In this document: one piece after another, positions 8,795 to 18,009 of the stretch
Layout: every line of letters begins with the position of its first letter
Position numbering within the stretch: position 1 is the stretch's first letter
Assembly: GCF_009718825.1 (NCBI RefSeq)
Contig: NZ_WNHB01000001.1
Span: 124,001-188,000, forward strand
Direction of reading: 5' to 3'
Length of the DNA: 64,000 nucleotides
Origin: Terrilactibacillus tamarindi
GTDB taxonomy: Bacteria > Bacillota > Bacilli > Bacillales > Sporolactobacillaceae
Notes under the pieces: model-generated
Databases searched by the model: none
What the model was told of the DNA's origin: nothing
Seen by the model: only the letters and a program-made list of their open reading frames with translations
Translations under genes and position numbers: made by a program

Positions 8795-9706
8795 TTAAAT
8801 AAAATGATCTAAGACGATGCCTAATGAAAGTAAGAATCCAAAAGCCGTTTGCATTTGCGCCGTGGCTTTCATTGCTGGCATAAGCTGAATGGACTTTGTT
8901 TTACCTCGGAAGAGTTTTGTCGCTTTGTAGGCTTTTGGCAAACTTGCAAATACAACCAATGTCCATACTGATTCAACTTGAAGTAGCATCAATCCAATAA
9001 TCCACAAATAGGAAATAATGAAGAGGCCAGCCAATAAACTAATGGCTTTTTTTCTACCGATTAAGATAGGTAGTGTTAATCGTCCTTTCTCTCTATCTCG
9101 ATCTAAATCACGAATGTTGTTTGCCATATTTATACCACCAACGAGCAGTCCAATTGGAACAGAAATTAAAATACTATCAACGGTAATGGTATTTGTTTGA
9201 ATAAAAAAAGAGATAAGGATTATAAAAACACCCATAAATAGACCAGACGCAAGTTCGCCAAATGGTGTATAGGCAATTGGGTATGGACCAGCTGAGTAAA
9301 AATATCCTGTGAGCATACAAATAGTCCCAATAACGGCAATCCACCAATTACTCGCTATACAAATATAGATACCAATAAGAGCACTAACGAAACAGAAAGC
9401 ATAGGCTAGATGAAGTATGGTTTTAGGCTTGAATCCATCACGAACGATAGAACCACCAATACCAACTGACTCATGTGAATCAAGACCCCGTTTAAAATCA
9501 AAATATTCATTAAATAAGTTCGTTGCAATTTGTATAAACATCGAGGCTATTAACATAGCCAAAAATAGCGGTAAATGGACTCTTCCTATAGGAAGGGCTA
9601 TGGCAGTTCCTAATGTCACCGGTACGAAGGATGCAGTTAGCGTATGAGGACGTAACATGGTCCACCACTTTTTAAAACCTGTATTTTTCTTTAAGTGATC
9701 ACTCAT
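8795..9706 (-). CDS. menA: 1,4-dihydroxy-2-naphthoate polyprenyltransferase
   Basis: MenA attaches the prenyl chain to 1,4-dihydroxy-2-naphthoate to make demethylmenaquinone in the membrane. The protein has 303 residues and about eight membrane helices. The two Asp-rich UbiA-family motifs are visible: NLFNEYFDFKRGLD near residue 64 and NMANNIRDLDRDREKGR near 193, both for Mg-diphosphate binding. A TAGGAGAG site precedes the ATG. It is divergent from menF, about 690 nt apart, which is the usual Bacillus arrangement; in this window an R1 repeat has been inserted in the gap. Confidence 0.95.
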   Translation of the reverse strand: MSDHLKKNTGFKKWWTMLRPHTLTASFVPVTLGTAIALPIGRVHLPLFLAMLIASMFIQIATNLFNEYFDFKRGLDSHESVGIGGSIVRDGFKPKTILHLAYAFCFVSALIGIYICIASNWWIAVIGTICMLTGYFYSAGPYPIAYTPFGELASGLFMGVFIILISFFIQTNTITVDSILISVPIGLLVGGINMANNIRDLDRDREKGRLTLPILIGRKKAISLLAGLFIISYLWIIGLMLLQVESVWTLVVFASLPKAYKATKLFRGKTKSIQLMPAMKATAQMQTAFGFLLSLGIVLDHFI

Positions 9707-10017
9707 CTGTTTTCTCTCCTAAAAAATAGTCTCTGTATCTACACATGGCATTTATGAAATAATAGAAAAGCTAAGTAATTCTAATTGTTTTTTTCATAAC
9801 CAGCCGTATGACAAGTTAATCCGGAGATATGACTCATACTATTATCCCATAACATTTTTGATCGATGTAAAAGACTTTCCCCTTAATATATGGATCCTTA
9901 CTTTCAGTTTAAAAAAACGGATGGTAAGTGTCAACTTTTTGACAATTATTTATCAATATTTTGACATTGTTCTTGTTTATTCTTAAAGTGCTTTTTGAAC
10001 GACCTCCTATAATATGT
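9707..10017. other. menA-menF intergenic region, left part
   Basis: No gene is seen. A dyad TGTCAA-N4-TTGACA lies near 9930-9945 and a further TTGACA near 9961, which could be -35 elements or an operator. At 9991-10006 there is a solo copy of the R1 end (CTTTTTGAACGACCTC), identical to the right flank of the complete R1 copy that follows, so two elements or a rearrangement may have occurred here. Confidence 0.35.
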
Positions 10018-10222
10018 GTTCAAAATGGCGACAAATTAGAAGCAAGAAGGTAAGAGCGGCGCAGTTTTGAGGACCGGAATGTAGGCTTTTCTACATGAGG
10101 ACCCGCCTTCCACAGGATGTGGTGGCTTTAGGCGCCCGCCACAGGACGTGAGCGATTTTAGTTGAAGATCCTCTTGGCGGGCGCCCGAGATTCGCCGCTT
10201 ATCATTTGGTGACTTTTTGAAC
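10018..10222 (+). repeat. R1-family palindromic repeat, copy b (205 bp, with nested insertion)
   Basis: The ends GTTCAAAATGGCGACAAATT and TTTGGTGACTTTTTGAAC match the other R1 copies, as does the GAGGACCGGAATGTAG core. It is about 60 bp longer than copies a and c because a GC-rich segment (about 10108-10190) containing an 11-bp hairpin, GGCGCCCGCCA / TGGCGGGCGCC, is inserted after the core. Open frames that cross it are not genes. Confidence 0.85.
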
Positions 10223-10355
10223 GACCTCTTAAACAGTTTCATTGACACTTGAAAATAAACAGGTGTAACCTAAAGAATAGTTTCTAAGTGCTTAAGTGCT
10301 AGGGAAAATGATGTTATATTGATAACGTACCTTAATCAAAGTTATCGAAAATCAT

Positions 10356-10371
10356 TGACTTACGTAAGTCA
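10356..10371. promoter_or_regulatory. 16-bp perfect palindrome in the menF leader
   Basis: TGACTTACGTAAGTCA is perfectly self-complementary and lies 25 nt upstream of the menF start. A second dyad, GATAAC...GTTATC, spans 10321-10346. Either could be an operator or a short mRNA hairpin affecting menF. The regulator is unknown. Confidence 0.35.
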
Positions 10372-10396
10372 TGAATAAATAAAGAAGGATTTGAGT

Positions 10397-11803
10397 TTGT
10401 TGATAATGGATGCGTTACTATTCGACCTTTTGGCTAAAGGATGCTTAAAGCAAGAGCAATTAAAAAAGTCAATTCTTGTTAGCTATACAAGAGAATTTGA
10501 TTCATTTGATGCCATCGATATCTTTCGTATAGGAGAAAAATGGAATAGAGAGCAGCGCTTATACTGGTCAGATCCAGATGGCATTGAACGTGTTGGTTTA
10601 GGTTATGCCTTAAAATTAGCAGCGGAAGGAGAAACTCGTGTTTCTTCTATTGCTGATCAAAAAAAGAAACTATTTAATGATGCAATAATCGAAAAATGGG
10701 ATCAAGGCTTGTCAGGTGGACCATTGTTATTCGGTGGTTTCTCTTTTGATCCAGATAATCAAAAAACATCTCCAAAATGGCATTCGTTTGGGGATGCTAC
10801 CTTTATCCTGCCTGAAATTTTACTGACTAGAACAAAGGAAAATAAAAGTATTTTGACGATAAATTGTTTAATGACGAAGGATAAGAAACCGGATGAAGAA
10901 TTTAACCGTCTAACTGAACGCATACAACTTCTAAATAAATCTCAAAAAAGTCTAACAACATCTGCTTATGAAGGGAAGTTAACCCCAACGGAGGAATATC
11001 TAAATGAGTGGAAGATAAGTGTTAAAAAGGCTATCGATATTATTCAGTCGGGCTTAATGCAGAAAATTGTTTTATCTCGAACAATGCGTGTAGATCGTCA
11101 AGTCCCTTATGACATAGTAGCTATTCTAAAAGCATTGACTGACGATCAAGCAAGTCATTATGTCTTTGCTTTTACAATGGGTGAATCAACGTTTCTTGGC
11201 GCCTCGCCAGAAAGACTTGTAAAAAAACAGGGGCATGACATTCGATCAATGTGTTTGGCAGGGACGACAACACGGGGTAAAACAGAAAAAGAAGATAAAG
11301 AGAAGGCTGAATTTCTGCGTCGTGATCAAAAAAACTTACAAGAACACCAATGGGTGGTCAATATGATCTCTCAAGTTCTAAGTCGCTTTTGTCAATCACT
11401 GTTAGTTCCTCAAAATCCATCTGTTCTTAAAGCAGGACAAGTTCAGCATTTATGTACGCCGATTTCGGGAAAACTAAAAGAAGATAAGACCATTCTTGAA
11501 CTTGTTCAGGCTTTGCATCCAACTCCTGCTTTAGGAGGATATCCACAAAAAGAATCCCTTCAATGGATCAGAGAACTAGAAGTTGCTGATCGTGGCTGGT
11601 ACGGCGCCCCAATAGGTTGGATGGATGAACAAGATGATGGCGAGTACATCGTTGCTATACGTTCAGGTTTAATCGAAAATTCAACAGCATGGTTATTTGC
11701 TGGATGTGGGCTCGTTGGAGATTCAACGGTAACGGAGGAGTTAATCGAGACGAGAGCAAAATTTAAACCTATTTTTTCTGCATTAGGAGGTTCACATGAC
11801 TAG
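10397..11803 (+). CDS. menF: Isochorismate synthase
   Basis: MenF converts chorismate to isochorismate, the first step of menaquinone synthesis. The protein has about 468 residues; the chorismate-binding domain fills the C-terminal half, with KIVLSRTMRV near 227, GASPERLV near 276, AGTTTRGKT near 294, HPTPALGGYP near 380 and IRSGLIE near 427. The TTG at 10397 is preferred because AGAAGGA lies 6-7 nt upstream; a TTG at 10391 would sit too close. The end overlaps menD by 8 nt, so the two are translationally coupled. The gene heads the menFDHB operon. Confidence 0.93.
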   Translation: MLIMDALLFDLLAKGCLKQEQLKKSILVSYTREFDSFDAIDIFRIGEKWNREQRLYWSDPDGIERVGLGYALKLAAEGETRVSSIADQKKKLFNDAIIEKWDQGLSGGPLLFGGFSFDPDNQKTSPKWHSFGDATFILPEILLTRTKENKSILTINCLMTKDKKPDEEFNRLTERIQLLNKSQKSLTTSAYEGKLTPTEEYLNEWKISVKKAIDIIQSGLMQKIVLSRTMRVDRQVPYDIVAILKALTDDQASHYVFAFTMGESTFLGASPERLVKKQGHDIRSMCLAGTTTRGKTEKEDKEKAEFLRRDQKNLQEHQWVVNMISQVLSRFCQSLLVPQNPSVLKAGQVQHLCTPISGKLKEDKTILELVQALHPTPALGGYPQKESLQWIRELEVADRGWYGAPIGWMDEQDDGEYIVAIRSGLIENSTAWLFAGCGLVGDSTVTEELIETRAKFKPIFSALGGSHD

Positions 11804-13544
11804 GCATCAAGAAAAACTTACAAGATTTTGTGCGGCATTTATTGATGAGTTAGCCCTTTCTGGATTGAGACACATTGTCGTTAGTCCCGGTTCTCGTTCG
11901 ACGCCTTTAACGATGCTTTTTGATAACTGTCCGAATATTAAGGTCTGGATGAATGTAGATGAGAGATCTGCTGGTTTTTTTGCACTTGGAATGGCAAAAG
12001 CTTGCATGGAACCTGTTGCTATCTTATGTACATCGGGTACGGCAGCCGCAAATTATTATCCAGCCATCGTAGAAGCAAAACTTGCCGGGGTCCCGTTAAT
12101 CGTATTAACAGCTGATCGCCCGCACCACCTCCGAGATGTTGGGGCACCTCAAGCTATAGACCAAATTAAACTATATGGTGATCAGGTGAAGTGGTTTAAA
12201 GAAATGCCTCCACAGTCTGATGAGAAGCATACATTACAGTTTGTTCGTAAGACGGCTAGACGTGCTTATTCAGTATCGGCTGCTTCACCAAAAGGGCCGG
12301 TTCATTTAAACTTTCCATTTGAGGAGCCTTTGATTCCTTCTCTAGATATGGATAATCTTTGGACTAAGGTTCATTCTAATGCCTCACCATTTTATTATGA
12401 AAATGAACAAGGGAGTATACTAGAACACCAGTTGTTCTCTCTGTTACATGAAATTCAATCCATTAAAAAAGGTTTGATTGTTGTAGGACCGATGACGAAT
12501 GAAGAGGCGATACCACATATCAATGCGTTTGCCCAACAATGTGGATTTCCCATTTTAGCAGATCCTTTATCTGGAATGAGATCAGGTGACCATGATAAAA
12601 CACAGATCATTGATATGTATGATGCGATCTTCAGAGAACCAAGTATACCTGACTTATTGGCATCGGACGGTGTTATCCGTTTTGGAGCGATGCCTGTATC
12701 GAAATCTTTCTTGAACTATTTAACAAAGGTCGAGCCAAAAACCTATCTTGTCGTTGATGAAAAAGGGAGCTTTCGTGATCCAACCCATTTGTCGACACAG
12801 ATGATAGGTATGAGTCCAATCTCTTTCTGTCAACTTCTGACATCAACCTTGCAGATGACAAGAAATGAACACTGGCTATCTGAATGGATCGATATTAATC
12901 GGGATATCCAAAAAAGAGTAGAAGATTACTCAGAAGATGAGCATTGGTTTGAAGGACAAGTCTTTGTTGAGGTCCTAAACGAAGCACATCCTGGAACGAC
13001 CCTTTTTGTAGGTAATAGCATGCCGGTACGCGATTTAGATACGTTCTTTATATCACAAGAAAAAAAGATACATCCAATGGCTAATCGCGGAGCAAATGGA
13101 ATTGATGGTGTCATATCAACGGCTCTTGGAGCTGCAACTATAAGACCATCCTTAACCCTAGTGATTGGTGATCTATCATTTTACCATGACATGAATGGTT
13201 TACTGATGAGTAAATGTTATAATATTGATATTACCATTGTCGTAGTGAATAATAATGGAGGAGGTATATTTTCATTTTTACCTCAAGCTAAAGAATCTGA
13301 TCGTTTTGAAGCCTTGTTTGGTACGTCAACCGACCTTGAACTCGAGTATGCCGTTCGGATGTATAATGGACGGTACTCAAATCCAACGACTTGGGAAGCA
13401 TTTAGGAAAGAACTTCAAGCAGCGAACAGGGCAGAAGGTCTTAAAGTGATTGAGATTCGAACAAATCGACAAGAAAATACAGCCATCCATAGGAAGCTGT
13501 GGGATGACATCAAAGACCTGATCAAAGCGAGACTCATGCTATGA
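11796..13544 (+). CDS. menD: SEPHCHC synthase (menaquinone)
   Basis: MenD is a thiamine-diphosphate enzyme that joins 2-oxoglutarate to isochorismate, making SEPHCHC. It has 582 residues, the usual length. VSPGSRSTPL near 29 and the activating-Glu region VDERSAGFFALGMA near 54 lie in the PYR domain. The ThDP motif GDLSFYHDMNGL is near 460, followed by NNGGGIFSFLPQ. The start codon overlaps the end of menF and its own end overlaps menH by 4 nt. No defect is visible. Confidence 0.96.
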   Translation: MTRHQEKLTRFCAAFIDELALSGLRHIVVSPGSRSTPLTMLFDNCPNIKVWMNVDERSAGFFALGMAKACMEPVAILCTSGTAAANYYPAIVEAKLAGVPLIVLTADRPHHLRDVGAPQAIDQIKLYGDQVKWFKEMPPQSDEKHTLQFVRKTARRAYSVSAASPKGPVHLNFPFEEPLIPSLDMDNLWTKVHSNASPFYYENEQGSILEHQLFSLLHEIQSIKKGLIVVGPMTNEEAIPHINAFAQQCGFPILADPLSGMRSGDHDKTQIIDMYDAIFREPSIPDLLASDGVIRFGAMPVSKSFLNYLTKVEPKTYLVVDEKGSFRDPTHLSTQMIGMSPISFCQLLTSTLQMTRNEHWLSEWIDINRDIQKRVEDYSEDEHWFEGQVFVEVLNEAHPGTTLFVGNSMPVRDLDTFFISQEKKIHPMANRGANGIDGVISTALGAATIRPSLTLVIGDLSFYHDMNGLLMSKCYNIDITIVVVNNNGGGIFSFLPQAKESDRFEALFGTSTDLELEYAVRMYNGRYSNPTTWEAFRKELQAANRAEGLKVIEIRTNRQENTAIHRKLWDDIKDLIKARLML

Positions 13545-14434
13545 TTCAATTTATTGAAAATATGGGCGTTCAACATGCTGTTAACATCCATGGAGATAAA
13601 TCCCACCCCCCACTACTTCTTTTACATGGATTTACAGGAACGATGGAGACATGGCAACCTTTTATAGACCAATGGTCAAAGCGGTTTTATACGATTCAAA
13701 TTGACATAGTTGGACATGGTGAAACCATATCACCAGACGATGTGAGTTATTATGCGATGGATCACGAGGCTGCATCAATTATTCGACTTTTAGACAAATT
13801 AGAAGTCTCAACAACCCATATTGTAGGTTATTCTATGGGGGGAAGACTTGCTTTATATTTGAAGTACGCTTATCCACATAGAGTTGATCATGTTCTACTA
13901 GAAAGTAGTTCACCTGGGTTAGACAGTGAATCTGAACGTGAAAAACGCCGGAAATCGGATCATCAATTAGCGGTTAGATTGCAAAAAGAATCGATTGAAT
14001 CGTTTGTTGATTTTTGGGAAAATATACCCTTGTTTCATACTCAAAAGAGACTTTCAAACAGAGCACAGCTTAAGATTAGAAAAGAGAGATGCTCTCAACA
14101 AGGTGGTAGGCTTTCTTTAAGCTTAATGGGGATGGGCACAGGACAGCAGGTCAATCTCTGGCCTTATCTTCCTAAAATACATCATTTGTTTTTAGTTACA
14201 GGAACATTAGACTCAAAATTTATGAATATTAATCGGAAGATGTATGAGATGCTTCCAAATACAAAATGGTTTAGTATGAAGAATGTAGGCCATGCTGTTC
14301 ATATTGAAGTACCCAGTTTGTTTAGTCGACTTGTCTACGATCGTTTCTATAATGAAATTAAGGGCAACACAGGACAGGAGAATAAGAACAGTAAAAAAAT
14401 GTTTACTGAATTAGAAAGTGAGGATATAAAATGA
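13541..14434 (+). CDS. menH: SHCHC synthase, alpha/beta hydrolase of menaquinone synthesis
   Basis: MenH eliminates pyruvate from SEPHCHC to give SHCHC. This 297-residue alpha/beta-hydrolase shows [12 protein letters not shown] (oxyanion hole, near 26), the nucleophile elbow [12 protein letters not shown] (Ser near 101) and the catalytic His in GHAVHIE (near 250). It overlaps menD and menB by 4 nt each. The last 25 or so residues form a charged Lys/Glu/Asn-rich tail that makes it slightly longer than typical Bacillus MenH; the tail may be only an ORF extension. Confidence 0.9.
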   Translation: MIQFIENMGVQHAVNIHGDKSHPPLLLLHGFTGTMETWQPFIDQWSKRFYTIQIDIVGHGETISPDDVSYYAMDHEAASIIRLLDKLEVSTTHIVGYSMGGRLALYLKYAYPHRVDHVLLESSSPGLDSESEREKRRKSDHQLAVRLQKESIESFVDFWENIPLFHTQKRLSNRAQLKIRKERCSQQGGRLSLSLMGMGTGQQVNLWPYLPKIHHLFLVTGTLDSKFMNINRKMYEMLPNTKWFSMKNVGHAVHIEVPSLFSRLVYDRFYNEIKGNTGQENKNSKKMFTELESEDIK

Positions 14435-15249
14435 CTTTTGAATGGAAATCGGTACGTACATATGACGAGATTATATTTGAAACTTATGAAGGCATTGCTA
14501 AGATTACGATCAATCGCCCACACGTACACAATGCATTTACTCCTAAAACGGTCATGGAAATGATTGATGCTTTTTCTAGAGCACGTGATGATTCAAGTAT
14601 TGGCGTCATCATTTTAACTGGAGCAGGAGGTAAAGCATTTTGTTCTGGTGGTGATCAAAAAATTAGAGGTAATGGTGGGTATGTCGGAGACGATAACATT
14701 CCACGTCTAAATGTGTTAGATTTACAACGCCTCATGCGCACGATTCCAAAACCAGTTATTGCTATGGTTGCTGGGTATGCGATTGGGGGAGGACATGTTC
14801 TTCATGTCGTCAGTGATTTGACGATCGCTGCAGATAACGCTATTTTTGGACAAACTGGACCTAAAGTAGGAAGCTTTGACGCTGGTTACGGAGCGGGTTA
14901 CTTAGCTCGGATTGTCGGTCATAAAAAAGCAAGAGAAATTTGGTTTTTGTGCAGACAATATAATGCACAGGAAGCCTTAGATATGGGGCTCGTTAATACG
15001 GTTGTTCCGTTAGAGCAGCTTGAAGAAGAAACGGTAAAATGGTGTAAGGAAATTTTATCAAAAAGTTCAACAGCTATCCGTTTCCTAAAAGCATCATTTA
15101 ATGCTGATACAGATGGTTTAGCAGGCCTTCAACAATTGGGCGGAGATGCCACATTATTGTATTATACGACGGATGAAGCAAAAGAAGGCAGAGATGCTTT
15201 CAAAGAGAAACGTGATCCAGACTTTGATAAATTCCCAAGATTCCCTTGA
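14431..15249 (+). CDS. menB: 1,4-dihydroxy-2-naphthoyl-CoA synthase
   Basis: MenB is a crotonase-fold enzyme that cyclises O-succinylbenzoyl-CoA to DHNA-CoA. At 272 residues it is of family length. The CoA/oxyanion segments [17 protein letters not shown] near 70 and [14 protein letters not shown] near 110 are present, as are [19 protein letters not shown] (active-site region near 149) and the C-terminal FPRFP end typical of MenB. It overlaps menH by 4 nt. A terminator follows 93 nt after the stop, separating it from menE. menC is not in this window. Confidence 0.97.
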   Translation: MTFEWKSVRTYDEIIFETYEGIAKITINRPHVHNAFTPKTVMEMIDAFSRARDDSSIGVIILTGAGGKAFCSGGDQKIRGNGGYVGDDNIPRLNVLDLQRLMRTIPKPVIAMVAGYAIGGGHVLHVVSDLTIAADNAIFGQTGPKVGSFDAGYGAGYLARIVGHKKAREIWFLCRQYNAQEALDMGLVNTVVPLEQLEEETVKWCKEILSKSSTAIRFLKASFNADTDGLAGLQQLGGDATLLYYTTDEAKEGRDAFKEKRDPDFDKFPRFP

Positions 15250-15341
15250 CTTGAATGCCTTAAATTAGGTATTAAGTAAACTAATTTTAGATTTTGCAGG
15301 TTTCTAGGATCTTTAATAAATTTTTTAAATCGATCTCACTT

Positions 15342-15385
15342 GAAATAGAGAGCTGCTCGGAAGACATGAGCAGCTCATTTCTTTA
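15342..15385 (+). terminator. Terminator or attenuator between menB and menE
   Basis: The inner stem GAGCTGCTC / GAGCAGCTC extends to outer arms GAAAT / ATTTC and is followed by a T-rich stretch. It should cut off most readthrough from menFDHB, so menE may be expressed at a lower level or from its own promoter. Confidence 0.75.
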
Positions 15386-15433
15386 TTTGAATAGAAACTT
15401 AAGTGAGAAGTAAAGCATAAGGAGATATTCAAT

Positions 15434-16927
15434 GTGGAAGAGAGAATCATGCCTCATTGGCTTAAGCAGCGTGCTCATTTAACGCCCAATCGTATTGCGT
15501 ATGTAACTGATGATGAAAAGGTGACTTTTCTTGAACTTGATAATCAAGTCAAGTCCCTGGCAATGAAATTGATTTCATATGGTGTACAAGAGGGACAACG
15601 AGTCGCTTTATTATTTAATAATACCCTTGATTTTGTTCGGATGTACCATGCTTTTTCCTATATTGGGGCAATCTCGGTCCCGTTAAATACGAGGTTAACG
15701 CTCGATGAATGGTCTTGGCAATGTCAAGATGCAGACGTCCATCTTTTAATTGGAGATCCAGCCCATGATCAAATGGGGGAACAAATTCAACGTCTCTTAC
15801 CGTCAATATCGTATCTTTCACTGGACTTATTGACGAAAGTAAAAGAAAACAAAACGGCAGAATTAAAGGAATATCTAGACTTAAGCCAAATACATACCAT
15901 TATTTATACGTCAGGAACAACCGGACATCCGAAAGGGGTTCTTCTAACGTATGGCAATCATTGGTGGAGCGCCATTGGATCCGTACTGAATTTGGGACTT
16001 GACACGAATGATAAATGGTTATGCTGTGTTCCACTATTTCACGTTAGTGGTCTTTCAATCTTAATGAAAAATGTGATCTACGGCATGACGGTTCGATTAT
16101 TTAGCTCCTTTGATGCAAGTAAAATTAATCTATCGTTGCAAAAAGAAGACATTACAGCGATATCAGTTGTGACAACGATGCTGATCCGCATGCTTGATCA
16201 TCTTGGCGAGGAATCATACTCGAAAAGTTTACGGTGTGTTCTCTTGGGAGGTGGCCATGCTCCGAAAGTGATTCTCGAGAAATGCCATGAGAAGGGGATT
16301 CCAGTTTACCAAACCTATGGATTAACCGAGTCGGCCTCACAAATTATTACTCTATCACCTGAATATATGGTAAGTAAATTAGGTTCTGCAGGAAAATCAT
16401 TGTTTCCAACTGAGTGTAAAATTATAAAGGACAGACGCGAAGCATTGCCAATGGAAGAAGGAGAAATTGTCGTAAAAGGTCCAAATGTTACGATTGGATA
16501 CCTAAAGAATGAAAAAGCAACAGAAGAAGTCTTAAAAGATGGATGGCTATTTACTGGGGATATTGGTTATAAGGATCATGATGGGTTTGTGTATGTCCTA
16601 GATCGGAGAAAGGATCTGATCATATCAGGTGGAGAAAATATTTATCCTGCTGAAATAGAAGCTTTGTTATTAAGGCATCCTAATATTGAAGAAGCAGGTG
16701 TCATTGGTATAGAAGACTCAAAATGGGGACAAGTCCCAGTAGCTTTTGTGAAACTTAAAAATTCTGAGGAAACTTTAGATGAAATACAAAATTTCTGTAA
16801 AAAATATTTAGCAAGCTATAAAGTTCCAAAACAATTTCATGCCATATCTAAACTTCCTCGTAATGCATCTAATAAGTTATTGAGACGTAAGTTATATGAT
16901 CTATTATCCCACATTAACGGCAAGTAA
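15434..16927 (+). CDS. menE: o-Succinylbenzoate--CoA ligase
   Basis: MenE activates o-succinylbenzoate with ATP and CoA, the step before MenB. This 497-residue ANL-family adenylating enzyme has the P-loop-like motif YTSGTTGHPKGV near 156, TYGLTESAS near 295, GWLFTGDIGY near 371 and the hinge/Lys region KDLIISGGENIYPAEIE near 393. GTG at 15434 sits 9 nt behind AAGGAG. Its last codons (LLSHINGK-stop) lie inside an R2 repeat copy that begins at about 16904, so the repeat supplies the present C terminus and stop codon. Confidence 0.93.
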   Translation: MEERIMPHWLKQRAHLTPNRIAYVTDDEKVTFLELDNQVKSLAMKLISYGVQEGQRVALLFNNTLDFVRMYHAFSYIGAISVPLNTRLTLDEWSWQCQDADVHLLIGDPAHDQMGEQIQRLLPSISYLSLDLLTKVKENKTAELKEYLDLSQIHTIIYTSGTTGHPKGVLLTYGNHWWSAIGSVLNLGLDTNDKWLCCVPLFHVSGLSILMKNVIYGMTVRLFSSFDASKINLSLQKEDITAISVVTTMLIRMLDHLGEESYSKSLRCVLLGGGHAPKVILEKCHEKGIPVYQTYGLTESASQIITLSPEYMVSKLGSAGKSLFPTECKIIKDRREALPMEEGEIVVKGPNVTIGYLKNEKATEEVLKDGWLFTGDIGYKDHDGFVYVLDRRKDLIISGGENIYPAEIEALLLRHPNIEEAGVIGIEDSKWGQVPVAFVKLKNSEETLDEIQNFCKKYLASYKVPKQFHAISKLPRNASNKLLRRKLYDLLSHINGK

Positions 16928-17035
16928 GACCCCCCACCTTAAGGTCATGAGTGTTAAAGCACATTCCTAGATGGGGATACTAACTGCCGTATAAGCCCGA
17001 TCGGGTCAGGCTTACAATCCGATAGGAATTAGGGT
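16904..17035 (+). repeat. R2-family repeat, copy a (diverged, about 130 bp)
   Basis: The segment TTATCCCACATTAACGGCAA followed by GTAAGACCCCCCACCT, then CTGCCGTATAAG and GGTCAGGCTTAC, aligns in order with the better-kept R2 copies at 18393 and 54848. The right third is eroded, so the end coordinate is approximate. The first 24 bases are also the end of menE. Confidence 0.7.
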
Positions 17036-17042
17036 CATTCAA

Positions 17043-17291
17043 TTAAGATGGTTGATTTGTATTATTATTTGTCTTAGTTGTTTTATTCTTTTTATCTTCC
17101 TCTTGGTCATCATCTGGTACATTGGCATTATCAATAAAGACGTAGACTGTCGCAAAACATAAAAATATAATACCTAAAGCATAACCCCAAATTAACGCAA
17201 CAGGTAGAAAATTCTTTAAGCAAATTCCGGTCAGCATTGATGCACCACTTAACAAACAAAAAATAGAAGCTAATTTTCTTTCCTTTGGCAT
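17043..17291 (-). CDS. Small two-helix membrane protein, unknown
   Basis: The protein has 82 residues with two hydrophobic helices (about 8-26 and 30-53) and an acidic then Lys/Asn/Thr-rich tail. GGAGG lies 10 nt before the ATG, which supports a real gene. I do not recognise the family. The stop codon lies at the eroded edge of R2 copy a. It is convergent with menE and divergent from the Nudix gene. Confidence 0.6.
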   Translation of the reverse strand: MPKERKLASIFCLLSGASMLTGICLKNFLPVALIWGYALGIIFLCFATVYVFIDNANVPDDDQEEDKKNKTTKTNNNTNQPS

Positions 17292-17463
17292 TCTAAATCA
17301 ATCCTCCATCACGTTTTAGTGCTATTACTAAGTATAGCCTGAAACGGTTTGGTTGATCCTACCATGGTCATCATTTATATAATATAGCGAACCATTAGAT
17401 CATTAAGGGGAGAAGAATTCCCTTGCTTGTTTATCTAGCCATTTTAAAAAAGGGGATTAGAAG

Positions 17464-18009
17464 ATGTATCAATATACTTTAGCATTCCTAACCTATGATC
17501 ACAGAATTTTCATGTTGAACCGTCAAAAATCTCCTTGGCAAGGATGTTGGAACGGTGTTGGTGGAAAACTTGAAGAAGGTGAAACACCTATACAGTCTGT
17601 AAAGAGAGAAATAAAAGAGGAGACAGGAATTGATTCAGTAAAGCCTATCTTTAAAGGAACCGTATCTTGGACGGTTAACGGGAAGGATCATGGCGGTATG
17701 TATCTTTTTCTTGTTAATTTAAAGGAAGAGCAAGTGATCACGACACCACTTAAAACGCGTGAAGGGATACTCGATTTTAAATCGCCTGAATGGTTGTTAA
17801 ATGATGAAAATTTAGGTGTCGTTCCCACCATACGTTTGTTTTTATCCCATATTTTAAATGAGAACGATCTTCTTAATTATCACTGTTATTTTAATGATGA
17901 TGAATTAAAAGATTATGTATGTACAGCTCTAACGGAATCTGAAATTTCTTCGTTACTTTCTACTAAGTTAAAAGTGAACGCACAATCAAAAGTAAACTCA
18001 CTAAAATAA
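17464..18009 (+). CDS. Nudix hydrolase, MutT/8-oxo-dGTPase-like
   Basis: The protein has 181 residues. The Nudix box is complete, following GX5EX7REIXEETGI from about residue 34 (GKLEEGE ... REIKEETGI). The Mg-binding Glu pair is intact. The N-terminal LNRQKSPWQGCWNGVGG resembles MutT/MutX-type enzymes that clean the nucleotide pool, but the substrate cannot be assigned. The 3' end overlaps the convergent small membrane gene by 47 bp. Confidence 0.85.
   Translation: MYQYTLAFLTYDHRIFMLNRQKSPWQGCWNGVGGKLEEGETPIQSVKREIKEETGIDSVKPIFKGTVSWTVNGKDHGGMYLFLVNLKEEQVITTPLKTREGILDFKSPEWLLNDENLGVVPTIRLFLSHILNENDLLNYHCYFNDDELKDYVCTALTESEISSLLSTKLKVNAQSKVNSLK

Noticed and set aside
10036-10248. 70-residue minus-strand frame
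   Set aside because: It lies almost entirely in R1 copy b and its nested hairpin, has no ribosome site and no protein-like composition.
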